Assembly: GCF_022829605.1 (NCBI RefSeq)
Contig: NZ_JAKSYD010000100.1
Span: 124,001-188,000 of the forward strand
DNA from: Methylobacterium sp. E-065
GTDB taxonomy: Bacteria > Pseudomonadota > Alphaproteobacteria > Rhizobiales > Beijerinckiaceae
Direction of reading: 5' to 3'
Length of the DNA stretch: 64,000 nt
Part shown: piece by piece, positions 1 to 9,139 of the stretch
Numbering within the stretch: the stretch's first letter is position 1
How the letters are laid out: every line of letters begins with the position of its first letter
Made by a program: the position numbers and the translations under genes
Notes under the pieces: model-generated
The model's input: only the letters and a program-made list of their open reading frames with translations
Databases searched by the model: none
Told to the model about the DNA's origin: nothing

Positions 1-94
1 GCGCCGGCAACAGGCGCGAATGCGCTTCCAGCGCAATCGCCTGCCACGCACCGATGAGCACTACCAGGGACGCGATCCGGGTCAGCGCGCCCAT
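1..94 (-). CDS. ABC transporter permease, N-terminal fragment (cut by window edge)
   Basis: Only the first 31 codons are present; the gene runs leftward out of the window. The visible peptide has a hydrophobic first membrane segment (SLVVLIGAW) followed by SRLLPA, the short N-terminal layout usual for NitT/TauT-type (SsuC/TauC-like) permeases, where L-P-x-P follows the first helix. ATG at 94 is the first usable start in this frame because a TGA lies upstream with no other start codon between. It lies 51 nt downstream of the binding-protein stop codon, so the two are probably one operon. The family call rests on very little sequence plus context. Confidence 0.5.
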   Translation of the reverse strand, partial: MGALTRIASLVVLIGAWQAIALEAHSRLLPA

Positions 95-145
95 GCGAAT
101 CCGGCGACCCGGCGGTGCTTCGCCTTTCCCCGGGGGGCGGACGTC

Positions 146-1132
146 TCAGCCATTGCGGCCGTTGTCGTAGTAGAGGTCCGGCGGCAGGCCGTTGCCCTTG
201 CCGACGAGGCGTTCCCCGCCGAGCCGCGACATCACGGCGTAAAGCTTCTCGGCATCGGCACGCTCCTCCGCCACGGTGCGGCGCGGGATACCGGCCAGGA
301 AGTCGCGCTTCAACGCCTCGAACGTTGCGTCGTTCTCCGCAGCCATCAGCGGCCGCACGATCTCCCATGCTGAGGGATCCTGTGCCAGCATGTCCTTGGC
401 GGCGCGGGACGCGCGGTAGAAGCCCGCAACCGCGTCCGGCTTCTCCTTCACGGTCGCGTCCGGGAAGAGGTATCCGATCAGCGCCACGTCGCCCGGGACA
501 CCGAGTGCGTGCATGATGTCCTCGGCGCCGATCAGGCGGCGGAACGCCTTGGCTTCGAGGCGCGCGCAGTAGGTCCAGTAGGTCAGGGCCGCGTCGAGCG
601 CGCCCTGCTCCAGCTTCAGCGTGATCAGCGGCGGCGCGCCGTAGGCGATCTCGGCCGCGCGCTCCAGATCGATGCCGGCGACATCCTTGGCCTGGGCTCT
701 CAGCAGCAGCCAGTTCTTGTCCAGGGGGCCGCCCGCCACGCCGAGACGCTTGCCGTCGAGATCCTTCAGGCTCTTGATCGGGCTGTCGGTTGGCACCATC
801 ACGGCGCCCTCCGATGTCGAATAGGGGATGAAGCGCACCGCCTGCCCGTCATTGCCGAGGCGTGCCGCCCAGAGCAGGTCGCCGACGATCGTGTCGACCT
901 GCCCGCCGATGAAGCTGATCCGCGCGGCGTCGTTCCCGGCGAGCTTGACGGCGTCGAGCTGAAAACCGTTGGCCGCGTCGAGGCCGCGGGCCTTGATCAC
1001 CGCCGCCTCCCAGGTCGAGGTACCGAAGGGCAGGCTTCCGAGGCGGACCACCGGCGTGTCGGCCCGCGCCGCCCGAAGGCCGAGGCCGCCCAGCAGGCCC
1101 CCGGCGAGCATCGCGCGCCGTGACAGCATCAC
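146..1132 (-). CDS. ABC transporter substrate-binding protein, NitT/TauT (SsuA/ThiY-like) family
   Basis: A 328-residue periplasmic binding protein that would deliver a small solute to the permease encoded just downstream. A twin-arginine export signal is visible (SRRAMLAGG followed by a hydrophobic stretch and an AxA-type site, ARA-D). The mature part has the family's opening pattern (LGSLPFGTSTWEAAVIKA), a middle segment scanning residues DLDGKRLGVAGG, and a C-terminal helix-rich lobe. The ligand cannot be read from the sequence; nitrate, alkanesulfonate, taurine or a pyrimidine precursor are all possible. The leftward permease fragment at the window edge supports an importer operon. Two ATGs occur at the start (MML); the first is used. 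Confidence 0.85.
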   Translation of the reverse strand: MMLSRRAMLAGGLLGGLGLRAARADTPVVRLGSLPFGTSTWEAAVIKARGLDAANGFQLDAVKLAGNDAARISFIGGQVDTIVGDLLWAARLGNDGQAVRFIPYSTSEGAVMVPTDSPIKSLKDLDGKRLGVAGGPLDKNWLLLRAQAKDVAGIDLERAAEIAYGAPPLITLKLEQGALDAALTYWTYCARLEAKAFRRLIGAEDIMHALGVPGDVALIGYLFPDATVKEKPDAVAGFYRASRAAKDMLAQDPSAWEIVRPLMAAENDATFEALKRDFLAGIPRRTVAEERADAEKLYAVMSRLGGERLVGKGNGLPPDLYYDNGRNG

Positions 1133-1312
1133 GCCTTCTCCCTTGGTCTTTTGCAGTCTTCAGGTGCGGCAGACTGGGGTGCGGACTTGTCCCGGCGCCA
1201 TTGGAAAATGGTCATAGGGCCCGCACGCCGCCGCGTCCACCGCGCGCGATACGCTTGCGCCCGGACCGATGCGGCGGCACCCTGCGGTGATCGAATGAGG
1301 AAGGGGCGGCAC

Positions 1313-1690
1313 ATGAGCGAGCAGCGAGAGGGCGTGCTGGACGAGGCGACCGTGGAGGCGCGGCTCAAGGCCGAGCTGCCCGCGTGGCGCCTTGAGGACG
1401 GGTGGATTCGCCGCACCTACAAGACCTCCGGGTGGAAGAGCACGCTGATGGTGATCAATACGGTCGGCCATCTGGCGGAGGCCGCATGGCATCATCCCGA
1501 CCTCACGGCGTCCTACGCTTGGGTCGAGGTGCGGCTGATGAACCACGCCGCCAAGGGCATCACCGACAAGGACTTCGCACTGGCCAGGAAGATCGAGGAG
1601 GTCGTGTCCTGGCAGCCCGGCCTGGAGGGCCAGGGGCTCGACGGCACGCCGACCGATCCGCGCTTCGCCTACATCAAGTACGAGAAGTAG
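1313..1690 (+). CDS. phhB: 4a-hydroxytetrahydrobiopterin dehydratase (pterin-4a-carbinolamine dehydratase)
   Basis: A 125-residue cytoplasmic enzyme that dehydrates 4a-hydroxytetrahydropterin during pterin cofactor recycling. The family signature is clear: HHPDL at residues 60–64, then VEVRLMNHAAKGITDKDFALARKIE, with the paired histidines and the later histidine forming the expected active-site set. A C-terminal tail of about 25 residues extends past the core (GLDGTPTDPRFAYIKY). The ATG at 1313 follows an AGGAAGG ribosome-binding site; an ATG six codons upstream is also in frame but overlaps that site. No aromatic amino acid hydroxylase gene is adjacent, so the pterin served here is unknown. 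Confidence 0.88.
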   Translation: MSEQREGVLDEATVEARLKAELPAWRLEDGWIRRTYKTSGWKSTLMVINTVGHLAEAAWHHPDLTASYAWVEVRLMNHAAKGITDKDFALARKIEEVVSWQPGLEGQGLDGTPTDPRFAYIKYEK

Positions 1691-1696
1691 CGGGCC

Positions 1697-1918
1697 TTAC
1701 TGCGGCTCCTTCACCCGGCGGCACTCGGTCTTGAGGTAGGCGCTCTTGCCAATCTCGTCGCGCCGCTCGGTGCGGGCGATGATCTCCTGCCAGCCAGTTG
1801 CGCAGCCGAGTTCGTTGGCGACCCGGATCTTGCGGACCTCAAGGGCTTGGTCGTCCGAGCAGGCTTCCTGGGCCAGGCCGTTGGCGCAGACCAGAACCAC
1901 GGCGATGAACGCGTTCAT
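1697..1918 (-). CDS. small secreted protein of unknown function
   Basis: I do not recognise this family. The 73-residue product begins with a short hydrophobic signal-like stretch (FIAVVLVCANGLA) and a plausible cleavage before Q17, leaving a mature peptide of about 57 residues with three cysteines and many charged residues. It is convergent with the pterin dehydratase gene (6 nt between stop codons) and lies downstream of the RND pump genes on the same strand. The signal-like start and compact fit between neighbours favour a real gene, but no motif gives a function. Confidence 0.6.
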   Translation of the reverse strand: MNAFIAVVLVCANGLAQEACSDDQALEVRKIRVANELGCATGWQEIIARTERRDEIGKSAYLKTECRRVKEPQ

Positions 1919-2005
1919 ACGGATCGGACTCCTCGTTCGATCCGACCCTATGCGCAGCGCGCCGATTGGTTGCCGGTTCGCGCGTCCGAGCCTGTGAAAA
2001 CGCGA

Positions 2006-5000
2006 TCACGTTTTCAGGGCGACGGACGCGCGGGCTGGATTCCCGGCCGTTGGCCGGAGGCGGTAGCAGCTGACGTACAGGGCCGGCAGGAACAGGAGCG
2101 TCAGGACGGTGGCGGCCAGGATGCCGCCGATCATCGCGTAGGCCATGGGCCCCCAGAACACCTCGCGGGCGATCGGGATCAGGCCCAGGCTCGCCGCCGC
2201 GGCCGTGAGCAGGATCGGACGCATCCGGTGGTGGGTCGCCTCGAAGACGGCATCCCACGGCTCCACGCCTTCGTCGCGGAATTCCTCGATCTGGCTCACC
2301 AGAATGACGGCGTTGCGGATGATGATGCCGATCAGCGCCAGGATGCCCAGAATGGCGACGAAACCCATTGGCTTGTCGAACAGCAGCAGCGCCGGCACCA
2401 CGCCGATGAGGCCCAGCGGCGCCACCGTGAAGACGAGCAGCATCCGGCCGACGCTCTGGAGCTGGATCATGAGCAGCAGCGCCATGGCGAGCAGCATCAC
2501 CGGCACGACCGCCGCGATCGGGCCCTGCCCCTTGGCGGATTCCTCGACGGCGCCGCCGGTCTGGAGGAAGTAGCCCTCGGGCAGCGCCTTCGCGAAGGCG
2601 TCGATACCCGGCTGGAGGCCGGCCACGATGGTGGCGGGCTGGGTCGCGCCGCGGATCGTGGCGCGGACCGTCACGGTGGGAAGCCGGTCGCGCCGCCAGA
2701 CGATCGGCTGTTCCAGGTCATAGCCGATCCGCGCGAAGGCGAGGAGCGGGACCACGGTCCCGTTCGAGAGCCCGACCTGCAGCGATTGCAACGTATCGAG
2801 CGAGGAACGCTCGGCGGCCCCGGCGCGCCCGACCACATTCACGAGATAGATCGAATCGCGCACCTGCGTGATCGTCTGCCCGCCCTCGATACCGTTCAGG
2901 ATGCCGGCCACGTCCTGGCTCGACACGCCGAGCTGGCGCGCCTTGTCCTGCAGAATCTCGATCCGCAGGACCTTGCCGGGCTCGTTCCAATCGAAGGTCG
3001 GCACGTCGAGGCGCTGATCGCTTCCGACCACGTTGGCGAGGTCGAGGGCGAGGTGGCGCACGGTCTCCATATTGGGACCGCTGAGCCGGTACTGGACCGG
3101 TCGGCCGACGGGCGGCCCGAGGCTGAGCGGCTGCACGAGCACGTCGGTCCCGACGAAGTCGCGCAGGGCGATGTCCTGAAGGCGACCCATCACCCGGTCG
3201 CGCACCTCCAGGGACTTCGTGACGATGACGATCTGCCCGAAGAACGCGTTCGACAATTGCTGATCGAGCGGCAGGTAGAAGCGCACCGCGCCTTGCCCGA
3301 CATAGGACGACCAGCTCGTCACATCCGAATCGTCCTTGAGCTTGGCCTCGAAGCGGTCCATCTGCGCCCGCGTCTCGGCGATCGTCGCGTTCTGCGGAAG
3401 GGTCAGGTCGACCAGCACCTCGGAGCGGTCCGACGATGGGAAGAACTGCTGCTGCACATGCCCCATCCCGACGATCGCCAATCCCATGACGGCGAGGCAG
3501 AGCACGACCGTGGTCCAGTGCCAGCGCATCGCGACCCGGAGCGCCGCCGTGAACAGCCGCGTGAACAGCCCGTCCTTCTCGCTGTGGTGCTTCATGGTCT
3601 TGGGAAGGAGCGTCACGCCGATGAGCGGCGCGAACAGCACCGCGACCACCCATGAGACCAGCAGCGAGGCGGCGAGGACCACGAACAGCGAGTAGGTGTA
3701 CTCGCCCGCCCCCGAGCCGTTGAAGCCGATCGGCAAGAAGCCCGCCACTGTGACGAGGGTCCCGGTCAGCATCGGGAAGGCCGTCGAGGTGTAGGCGAAG
3801 GTTGCGGCCTTCAGGAGCGTGTCGCCGCGTTCCAGACGCGCCACCATCATCTCGACAGTGATCATGGCGTCGTCGACCAGGAGACCCAGCGCGATGATCA
3901 GCGCGCCGAGCGAGATCCGCTGCAGCGTGACGTCCATGATCTGCATGACCACGAACACGATCGCCAGGACGAGGGGGATCGACACCGAGACCACCAATCC
4001 GGCCCGCACGCCGAGACTGACGAAGCTCACCGCAAGCACGATGACGATGGCTTCGACCAGCGCCTCGGTGAAACCGCCGACCGCGTGCTCAACCTGCTTG
4101 GGTTGGTCCGACACGAGATGGACGCCGACGCCGACCGGCAGCTTCGCCTCGATCAGGCGCATCTGCTCCTTCAGCGCCTCGCCGAAATGGAGCAGGTTGG
4201 CGCCGGGCCGCATCGCGATGGCCAGCCCGATCGCCGGCTTGCCGTCCACCCGGAACAGGGCGGTGGGCGGGTCCTCGTAGCCGCGGCTGATCTCGGCGAT
4301 GTCGGCGAGGCGGAAGAAGCGGTCGTTCACCCGCAGATTGAAGTCCTGAAGGGCGGCCTCCGACGCGAAGGAGCCGCTGACCCGCAGCGAGACGCGCTCC
4401 GGCCCGGCCTGGACCACGCCCGAGGCCGAGACAGCGTTCTGCGCCTGGAGGGCCTTGATCAGGGCCGAGAAATCGATGCCGTAGCCGGCGAGCTTGCGGG
4501 TCGAGAAGTCGAGGAAGATCGTCTCGCCCTGGGTGCCGATCAGCTGGGTCTTGCCGATATCGGGCACGCGCAGCACTTCGGTGCGCACCCCCTCGACGTA
4601 GTCGCGCAGCTGCCGGTAGGTCAGCCCGTCGGCCGTGAAGGCGTAGATATTGCCGTAGACGTCGCCGAACTCATCGTTGAAGAACGGCCCCTGCACACCC
4701 TCCGGGAACTGTCCCTTGATGTCGCCGAGGCGCTTGCGCACCTGATAGAAGGCCGGCTGGATCTCGTTCTTCTTCAGGGTGTCGCGGAACTGCACGAACA
4801 CCGTGGAGAAACCCGGCGTCGTGTAGCTGCGGACATAGTCCAGCCCGTTGAGCTGCTGCAGTTCCTTCTCGACCCGGTCGGTGACCTGATCGAGGGTTTC
4901 CTTGATGGTCGCGCCCGGCCATGTGGTCTGCACCACCATGGTCTTGATCGTGAAGGGCGGATCCTCCTCCCGGCCGAGGCGGGTATAGGCCATCACGCCC

Positions 5001-5080
5001 GCGATCAGCGCGACGAACATCAGGAACCAGACGAACGAGCGGTGCCCGAGCGCCCAATCGGACAGATTGAAGCTTTTCAC
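2006..5080 (-). CDS. RND-family efflux transporter permease subunit (AcrB-like)
   Basis: An inner-membrane proton-driven exporter of about 1024 residues, the usual size for the family. The sequence shows the twofold RND layout: a first transmembrane helix, a large periplasmic loop, a helix cluster containing GLLVDDAMI (the paired aspartates of helix 4 that carry protons), then helix 7, a second loop and a final helix cluster with RNAVILVSQIEEFRDEG. I place the start at the GTG at 5080 because the peptide then begins with the family-typical KSFNLSDWALGHRS; a TTG at 5128 with a GGAG upstream is an alternative. Two adaptor genes lie upstream on the same strand; no outer-membrane channel gene is present, so a TolC-type partner must be elsewhere. 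Confidence 0.93.
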   Translation of the reverse strand: MKSFNLSDWALGHRSFVWFLMFVALIAGVMAYTRLGREEDPPFTIKTMVVQTTWPGATIKETLDQVTDRVEKELQQLNGLDYVRSYTTPGFSTVFVQFRDTLKKNEIQPAFYQVRKRLGDIKGQFPEGVQGPFFNDEFGDVYGNIYAFTADGLTYRQLRDYVEGVRTEVLRVPDIGKTQLIGTQGETIFLDFSTRKLAGYGIDFSALIKALQAQNAVSASGVVQAGPERVSLRVSGSFASEAALQDFNLRVNDRFFRLADIAEISRGYEDPPTALFRVDGKPAIGLAIAMRPGANLLHFGEALKEQMRLIEAKLPVGVGVHLVSDQPKQVEHAVGGFTEALVEAIVIVLAVSFVSLGVRAGLVVSVSIPLVLAIVFVVMQIMDVTLQRISLGALIIALGLLVDDAMITVEMMVARLERGDTLLKAATFAYTSTAFPMLTGTLVTVAGFLPIGFNGSGAGEYTYSLFVVLAASLLVSWVVAVLFAPLIGVTLLPKTMKHHSEKDGLFTRLFTAALRVAMRWHWTTVVLCLAVMGLAIVGMGHVQQQFFPSSDRSEVLVDLTLPQNATIAETRAQMDRFEAKLKDDSDVTSWSSYVGQGAVRFYLPLDQQLSNAFFGQIVIVTKSLEVRDRVMGRLQDIALRDFVGTDVLVQPLSLGPPVGRPVQYRLSGPNMETVRHLALDLANVVGSDQRLDVPTFDWNEPGKVLRIEILQDKARQLGVSSQDVAGILNGIEGGQTITQVRDSIYLVNVVGRAGAAERSSLDTLQSLQVGLSNGTVVPLLAFARIGYDLEQPIVWRRDRLPTVTVRATIRGATQPATIVAGLQPGIDAFAKALPEGYFLQTGGAVEESAKGQGPIAAVVPVMLLAMALLLMIQLQSVGRMLLVFTVAPLGLIGVVPALLLFDKPMGFVAILGILALIGIIIRNAVILVSQIEEFRDEGVEPWDAVFEATHHRMRPILLTAAAASLGLIPIAREVFWGPMAYAMIGGILAATVLTLLFLPALYVSCYRLRPTAGNPARASVALKT

Positions 5081-5203
5081 GCGAAACCCCGTGCCGCCGG
5101 CTTCGAGCGGTATCCGATCGCGTTGCAATCGAACCCAGCTCCAAGCCTTTGTATCTGCGTGCCCTTTTCCGCCGAACCGGTATCGACTTCGACGGAGGGC
5201 GAC

Positions 5204-6307
5204 CTAGACCGCGTCATCCGTCAGCCACACCGGCTGGCCATCCTTGAGCGAGTGGACACCGGCGACCACGACCCGGTCGCCCGCCTTCAGACCATCGATG
5301 ATCGCGATCCGGCCCGGCTCCGCCCGGTCGCGCTCCGCCGCCACCGTCACGTCGCGCCGCGTCACCGACTTGCCGTCCTGCGCGACCACCCAGACCGAGC
5401 GGCGGTCGCCCTCCTCCAGCAGCGCCGAGGGCGGTAGCAGGAAGCGCGGGCGGACCTTGCTGGCGAGCGCGACGTCGATGGTTGCGCCGAGGCGGAAGGC
5501 GGGGCCGGGATTGTCCAACGCGATGCGGATCCGTTTCGAGCGCGTCCCGGCCTCGGCGAGCGGCGCGACCTCGCGCACCCGGCCGGTCGTGGTCAGGTCC
5601 GGGGCGCTCTGGAGTGCGACGGTGAAGCGGCAATCCGGCGGCAGCGCGCCGACATAGGCTTCCGGAATGTCGACCACGGCCTCGCGCACATCCGGCCGGG
5701 CTACGGTCACCACGCCCTGGCCTGCGCTCAGAACCTGCCCGATCTCGGCGAGGCGCTGCGTGACGACGCCGTCGAACTCGGCCTTGAGCTCGGTGTAGCC
5801 CATCTGGTCCCGGGCCTTCTGGAGGCTCGCCAGCGCCTGATCGACCCGCGCCCGCGCGGTGTCCCGCCGGGCGACCGCCTGATCGAGGGTGGCCTGCGAG
5901 ACGCTGTTGCCGGTCATGAGGCGGCGCGTCCGGCCCTCGGCGGCGTCCGCGTTCTCGGCCTGGGCGCGGGCGTCGGCGAGGTCGGCCTCGGCACGGGTCA
6001 GGTCGAACCGCGACACGATGGTGTCGAGTGCGGCGAGGCGCTGACCCTTCTTGACGATGTCGCCGACCGTGACGTCGCGCCCGACCATCCGGCCGGGGAT
6101 CTGGAAGCCGAGCTGCGCCTGATAGCGCGGCTCGATGGTCCCGGCGAACGGTCCGAGGGTGACCGTGTCGCTCGGACGCGCGACCTGGGTCAGCACGGGC
6201 CGCACGGGGGCCGCAGCCTCCGCGGATTCGGCCGTGTCGCCGTGATCGGTACAGCCGCCCAGCACGGCGAGGGCAGCGGTCATGGTAACGATGTAAGCGC
6301 GCATCAC
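5204..6307 (-). CDS. RND efflux periplasmic adaptor (membrane fusion lipoprotein), first copy
   Basis: A 367-residue HlyD/AcrA-type adaptor that should link the RND pump to an outer-membrane channel. A lipoprotein signal ends in L-G-G-C with the acylated cysteine at residue 19. It continues with a barrel-sandwich half (GFQIPGRMVGRDVTVGDIVKKG), an alpha hairpin (DLADARAQAENADAAEGR ... QATLDQAVARR), the returning lipoyl half (ELKAEFDGVVTQRLAEIGQVL) and C-terminal beta domains ending in GLKAGDRVVVAG. It overlaps the second adaptor gene by 4 nt (ATGA), so the two are translationally coupled. Confidence 0.92.
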   Translation of the reverse strand: MMRAYIVTMTAALAVLGGCTDHGDTAESAEAAAPVRPVLTQVARPSDTVTLGPFAGTIEPRYQAQLGFQIPGRMVGRDVTVGDIVKKGQRLAALDTIVSRFDLTRAEADLADARAQAENADAAEGRTRRLMTGNSVSQATLDQAVARRDTARARVDQALASLQKARDQMGYTELKAEFDGVVTQRLAEIGQVLSAGQGVVTVARPDVREAVVDIPEAYVGALPPDCRFTVALQSAPDLTTTGRVREVAPLAEAGTRSKRIRIALDNPGPAFRLGATIDVALASKVRPRFLLPPSALLEEGDRRSVWVVAQDGKSVTRRDVTVAAERDRAEPGRIAIIDGLKAGDRVVVAGVHSLKDGQPVWLTDDAV

Positions 6308-7404
6308 GGACCCGCGATCTCAGCGGCGGCCACGTGTTGGCCGGGCCGCAGGAACTGGATGCCGGCCACGACCACGCGCTCGCCCGGCTCGACGCCCCGC
6401 TTCAGCGCGATGATGTCGGGCCCGAAATGGTCGATCTCGACCGGCCGGATCGAGACGGTCCGCTTGGCCGGGTCGAAGATCCACACAGACGGACGGCCGT
6501 CGTAGCGGTAGAGTGCAGACCAGGGCAGCACCACCGACTCGCGCGGTGCGAACCGGCCACGCCCGACCACGACAGCGCCGAGCCCCATGGCGGTCGGCGT
6601 CGTCCGAAGGCCGATCTTGACCCGGACCGTGCCGCTCTTGGCGTCAACGGTCGGCGAAACCTCGCGGACCGTCCCGGTCGCCGTGACGGCCGGATCGGAT
6701 TGCAACGCCACCGCGATCGTGCCGTCGGCGGGCGGATGGGCCAGCAGCGATTCGTAGACGTTGAACACCGCGTCCCGCGGGCCGTCCTGCGCGAGCACCA
6801 GAACGGTCTGGCCCGATTGGACCACCTGACCGACCTCGAAACTCCGGCTGGTCACGATACCGGCGACCCCGGCGCGCAGCTCGGTGTACGAGAACTGCTC
6901 CTGCGCGGTGCCGAGGGCGGCCCGTGCCGAATCGACGGCGGCTTGGGTCGTCCGCAATTCCTGCTCGGCGTTGTCGTAGGTCGAGCGCGTGGTGAAGCCG
7001 CCCGCGAGGAGCTGTTTCTGGCGCTCGAAGGACATCTTCGCCTGCGTCTGCAGCGCCTCCGCCGAAGCGAGCGCGGCCTTGGCGTTGTCGAGGTTCGCTT
7101 TCTGGGTGAGCGGCTCCAGCACGGCCAGAACCTGATCGGCCTCGACATGATCGCCGACCTCCACCCGCCGCTCGGCGACCTTTCCGTTCGTGCGGAACGC
7201 CACGTTGACCTGCGCCTGGGGCTGGATGTCGCCGGTCAGGACCGCCTCCGAGGCGATCGGCGTCTTTCGGGCTTCGACGGTCCGGACCCGCGCCAGCGCA
7301 GGCTCGCAGGCGGCACCGGACTCCGCACGAGCGCACCCGACGGCGCCGAGCGCGGTTATTGCGAAGAGCAGTCGGACAACGACCCGATCGGTAGATGAAG
7401 TCAT
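6304..7404 (-). CDS. RND efflux periplasmic adaptor (membrane fusion lipoprotein), second copy
   Basis: A 366-residue adaptor of the same family as its neighbour but clearly a different sequence. It carries a lipobox A-V-G-C, a lipoyl half (NVAFRTNGKVAERRVEVGD), a coiled-coil hairpin (DNAKAALASAEALQTQAKM), the closing lipoyl half (ELRAGVAGIVTSRSFEVGQ) and beta domains ending GVEPGERVVVAG. The ATG at 7404 is chosen because it sits 7 nt after GGGGTGG; a GTG four codons upstream is also in frame. It is the first gene of the leftward pump operon and faces the divergent TetR gene. Two consecutive adaptors for one pump suggest a hetero-adaptor or a pair with alternative substrates. Confidence 0.9.
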   Translation of the reverse strand: MTSSTDRVVVRLLFAITALGAVGCARAESGAACEPALARVRTVEARKTPIASEAVLTGDIQPQAQVNVAFRTNGKVAERRVEVGDHVEADQVLAVLEPLTQKANLDNAKAALASAEALQTQAKMSFERQKQLLAGGFTTRSTYDNAEQELRTTQAAVDSARAALGTAQEQFSYTELRAGVAGIVTSRSFEVGQVVQSGQTVLVLAQDGPRDAVFNVYESLLAHPPADGTIAVALQSDPAVTATGTVREVSPTVDAKSGTVRVKIGLRTTPTAMGLGAVVVGRGRFAPRESVVLPWSALYRYDGRPSVWIFDPAKRTVSIRPVEIDHFGPDIIALKRGVEPGERVVVAGIQFLRPGQHVAAAEIAGP

Positions 7405-7456
7405 GCGGTCGACCACCCCGGGCCGGACTCGTGAAAATGCCGTGGCGCGTATCTAG

Positions 7457-7484
7457 CCGACTCGTTACATACCGTCCAGTCGGT
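7457..7484. promoter_or_regulatory. candidate TetR operator in the divergent pump/regulator promoter
   Basis: The 98-nt gap between the adaptor operon and the tetR start contains ACCGTCCAGTCGGT at 7471–7484, an imperfect palindrome (ACCG...CGGT), and a longer-spaced pair CCGACT (7457–7462) / AGTCGG (7478–7483). The position between divergent genes is typical for a local TetR repressor that controls both directions. Binding is inferred, not shown. Confidence 0.5.
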
Positions 7485-7502
7485 TTTTAAGGCAGGTGTT
7501 CG

Positions 7503-8066
7503 ATGCAGGGCAAGCGCAAGCGATTGGCGGACCGGCCCGAGATCATCCTCGAAGCGGCCGCTGCCGTTCTTCTGAAGGGCAGCGCGCGGGCGCTGACGAT
7601 CGACGCCGTCGCGGCCGAGGCGGGGCTGAGCAAGGGCGGCGTGCTGCACCACTACGCTTCGAAGGATGCCTTGATCGCCGCGCTGGTTGCCCGGGAGCTG
7701 GCCCGGCTGCGCGAGGAGATCGCCGCCTGCGAGGCGGCGATCCCGCCCGGCCCGTCACAGCTTCCGAAGGCGATGGTGGCGCATGTGCGGGGGCATTATT
7801 GCGTGGACGACGAGTCCTCCCGCGCGCTGCTGCTGGCTTCCCTCGACTCCCCGGAGGCGCTGAACGATTACCGGGCCTTCGTGGCGGATCAGCTCGGCCG
7901 CCTCAGCCGGATCGAGGGCGCCTGCCCCGGCGAGGGCTCCGTGCTGTTCTTCGCGATCCTCGGGCTGTTCATCGGGCGGGCGCTGGGCTTCCACCAGCTC
8001 GGCGAAACGGAGCTTCAGCCGATGGTCGCCGCCCTGGAGCGCATCGCCGGCCGCTCGGAGACCTGA
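7503..8066 (+). CDS. TetR/AcrR-family transcriptional regulator
   Basis: A 187-residue DNA-binding repressor. The N-terminal helix-turn-helix reads ALTIDAVAAEAGLSKGGVLHHYASKDAL, the canonical TetR recognition segment with the HHYxSKxxL ending. The C-terminal ligand domain (about residues 75–185) resembles the TetR_C_37-type domain found beside drug efflux genes, ending in LFIGRALGFHQLGE. It is divergent from the RND adaptor/pump operon, so it most likely represses that operon and itself, and is released by a pump substrate. The ATG is preceded by GGCAGG at a suitable distance. Confidence 0.9.
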   Translation: MQGKRKRLADRPEIILEAAAAVLLKGSARALTIDAVAAEAGLSKGGVLHHYASKDALIAALVARELARLREEIAACEAAIPPGPSQLPKAMVAHVRGHYCVDDESSRALLLASLDSPEALNDYRAFVADQLGRLSRIEGACPGEGSVLFFAILGLFIGRALGFHQLGETELQPMVAALERIAGRSET

Positions 8067-8074
8067 TCCGCGGC

Positions 8075-9139
8075 CTACGCCCGGAACGCCAGCACGGCGC
8101 GGGTGCCCTTCCCGCCCGGGACATAGGACAGCGCCGAGCGCAGGTTCGTCGCCATGGCGCGCACGATGCGCGACCCGAGTCCGGTGCCGCGGATCTCGCC
8201 CTCGCCGGTCCAGCCGACACCGTCATCCTCGACCGCAAGGCGGACCGTATCGGCCCCATCCCGGTCCACCGCGACCCGGATCTCGCCGGACGTGCCCGGA
8301 GGATACGCGTACTTGTAGGCGTTGGTGACGAGTTCGGTGACCACGACGCCGACCGAGACGGCCTTGTCGGGGGTGAGATGAACCGGCTCGGCGCGCAGCC
8401 GGATCGCGTGATCCCGCCCGCTCGCCCGCATAGCGGCCTGCAACTCCTCGATCAGGCTGCCGAGATAGGCATCCAGCGCGACGGACTCGACATCGTCCGA
8501 TGTGTAGAGCCGGCGGTGGATGCCGGCGATGGCCGAGATCCGCGCCTGCATCTCGTCGAGCGCGGCCTTGGCGGCCGGGTCGGTCACGGCGTTGCGCTGC
8601 ATGTGCGCCAGGGCGGCGACCAGGGCGAGGGAGTTGGCGACGCGGTGGTTGACCTCGCGCAGCATCAGCTCGGCCCGGTCGCGGGCCTCGCGCATCTCAT
8701 CCTCGGCCCGCTCCTTGTCGCGGCGCAGCGCCTCCTGCCGAAGCGCGGTGTCGACGGCCTCGCCGAGCAACTCGCGGAACTGGCCCTGCACGTCCTTCCA
8801 GACGTAATCGACCGCACCCGCCTTCAGGGCGGCCACGGCGACGCGCGAATCCTCCGATCCTGTCACGTAGATGACCGGCGGCGCATGCGGCAGCGCGCGA
8901 ATTGCCGGCAACAGGTCGAGCCCCGTCTGGCCGGGCATGTGATGGTCGAGCGCCACCGCGTCGATCGCGCCCTCCGCTAGCCGGGCCAGCCCGTCGGCGC
9001 CGCATGTGCAGAGTTCCACGGCGTAGCCGCGTGCCTCCAGCGCGCGTCGGACCAGACGGCCGAGGCCCGGGTCGTCGTCGATGTAGAGAATCCGCGCCAC
9101 CGGAGTGGCGCCGTCCGCGCCGGCTTGGTCCGCGGTCAT
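8075..9139 (-). CDS. hybrid receiver–histidine kinase (REC + HisKA_2/HWE-type kinase)
   Basis: A 354-residue soluble signalling protein. The receiver domain spans about residues 14–130 with the acidic pocket DDD (21–23), phospho-acceptor D65 in VALDHHMPG and the lysine in YVWKD. A HisKA_2-type dimerisation segment follows (LMLREVNHRVANSLALVAALA), with the histidine in NHR, then an HATPase domain with VVVTELVTNAYKYA and a G-box DDGVGW. The layout puts input from a phosphorelay ahead of the kinase. It overlaps the CheY-like gene by 4 nt and is last in a three-gene operon with it and the MHYT kinase. Confidence 0.9.
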   Translation of the reverse strand: MTADQAGADGATPVARILYIDDDPGLGRLVRRALEARGYAVELCTCGADGLARLAEGAIDAVALDHHMPGQTGLDLLPAIRALPHAPPVIYVTGSEDSRVAVAALKAGAVDYVWKDVQGQFRELLGEAVDTALRQEALRRDKERAEDEMREARDRAELMLREVNHRVANSLALVAALAHMQRNAVTDPAAKAALDEMQARISAIAGIHRRLYTSDDVESVALDAYLGSLIEELQAAMRASGRDHAIRLRAEPVHLTPDKAVSVGVVVTELVTNAYKYAYPPGTSGEIRVAVDRDGADTVRLAVEDDGVGWTGEGEIRGTGLGSRIVRAMATNLRSALSYVPGGKGTRAVLAFRA

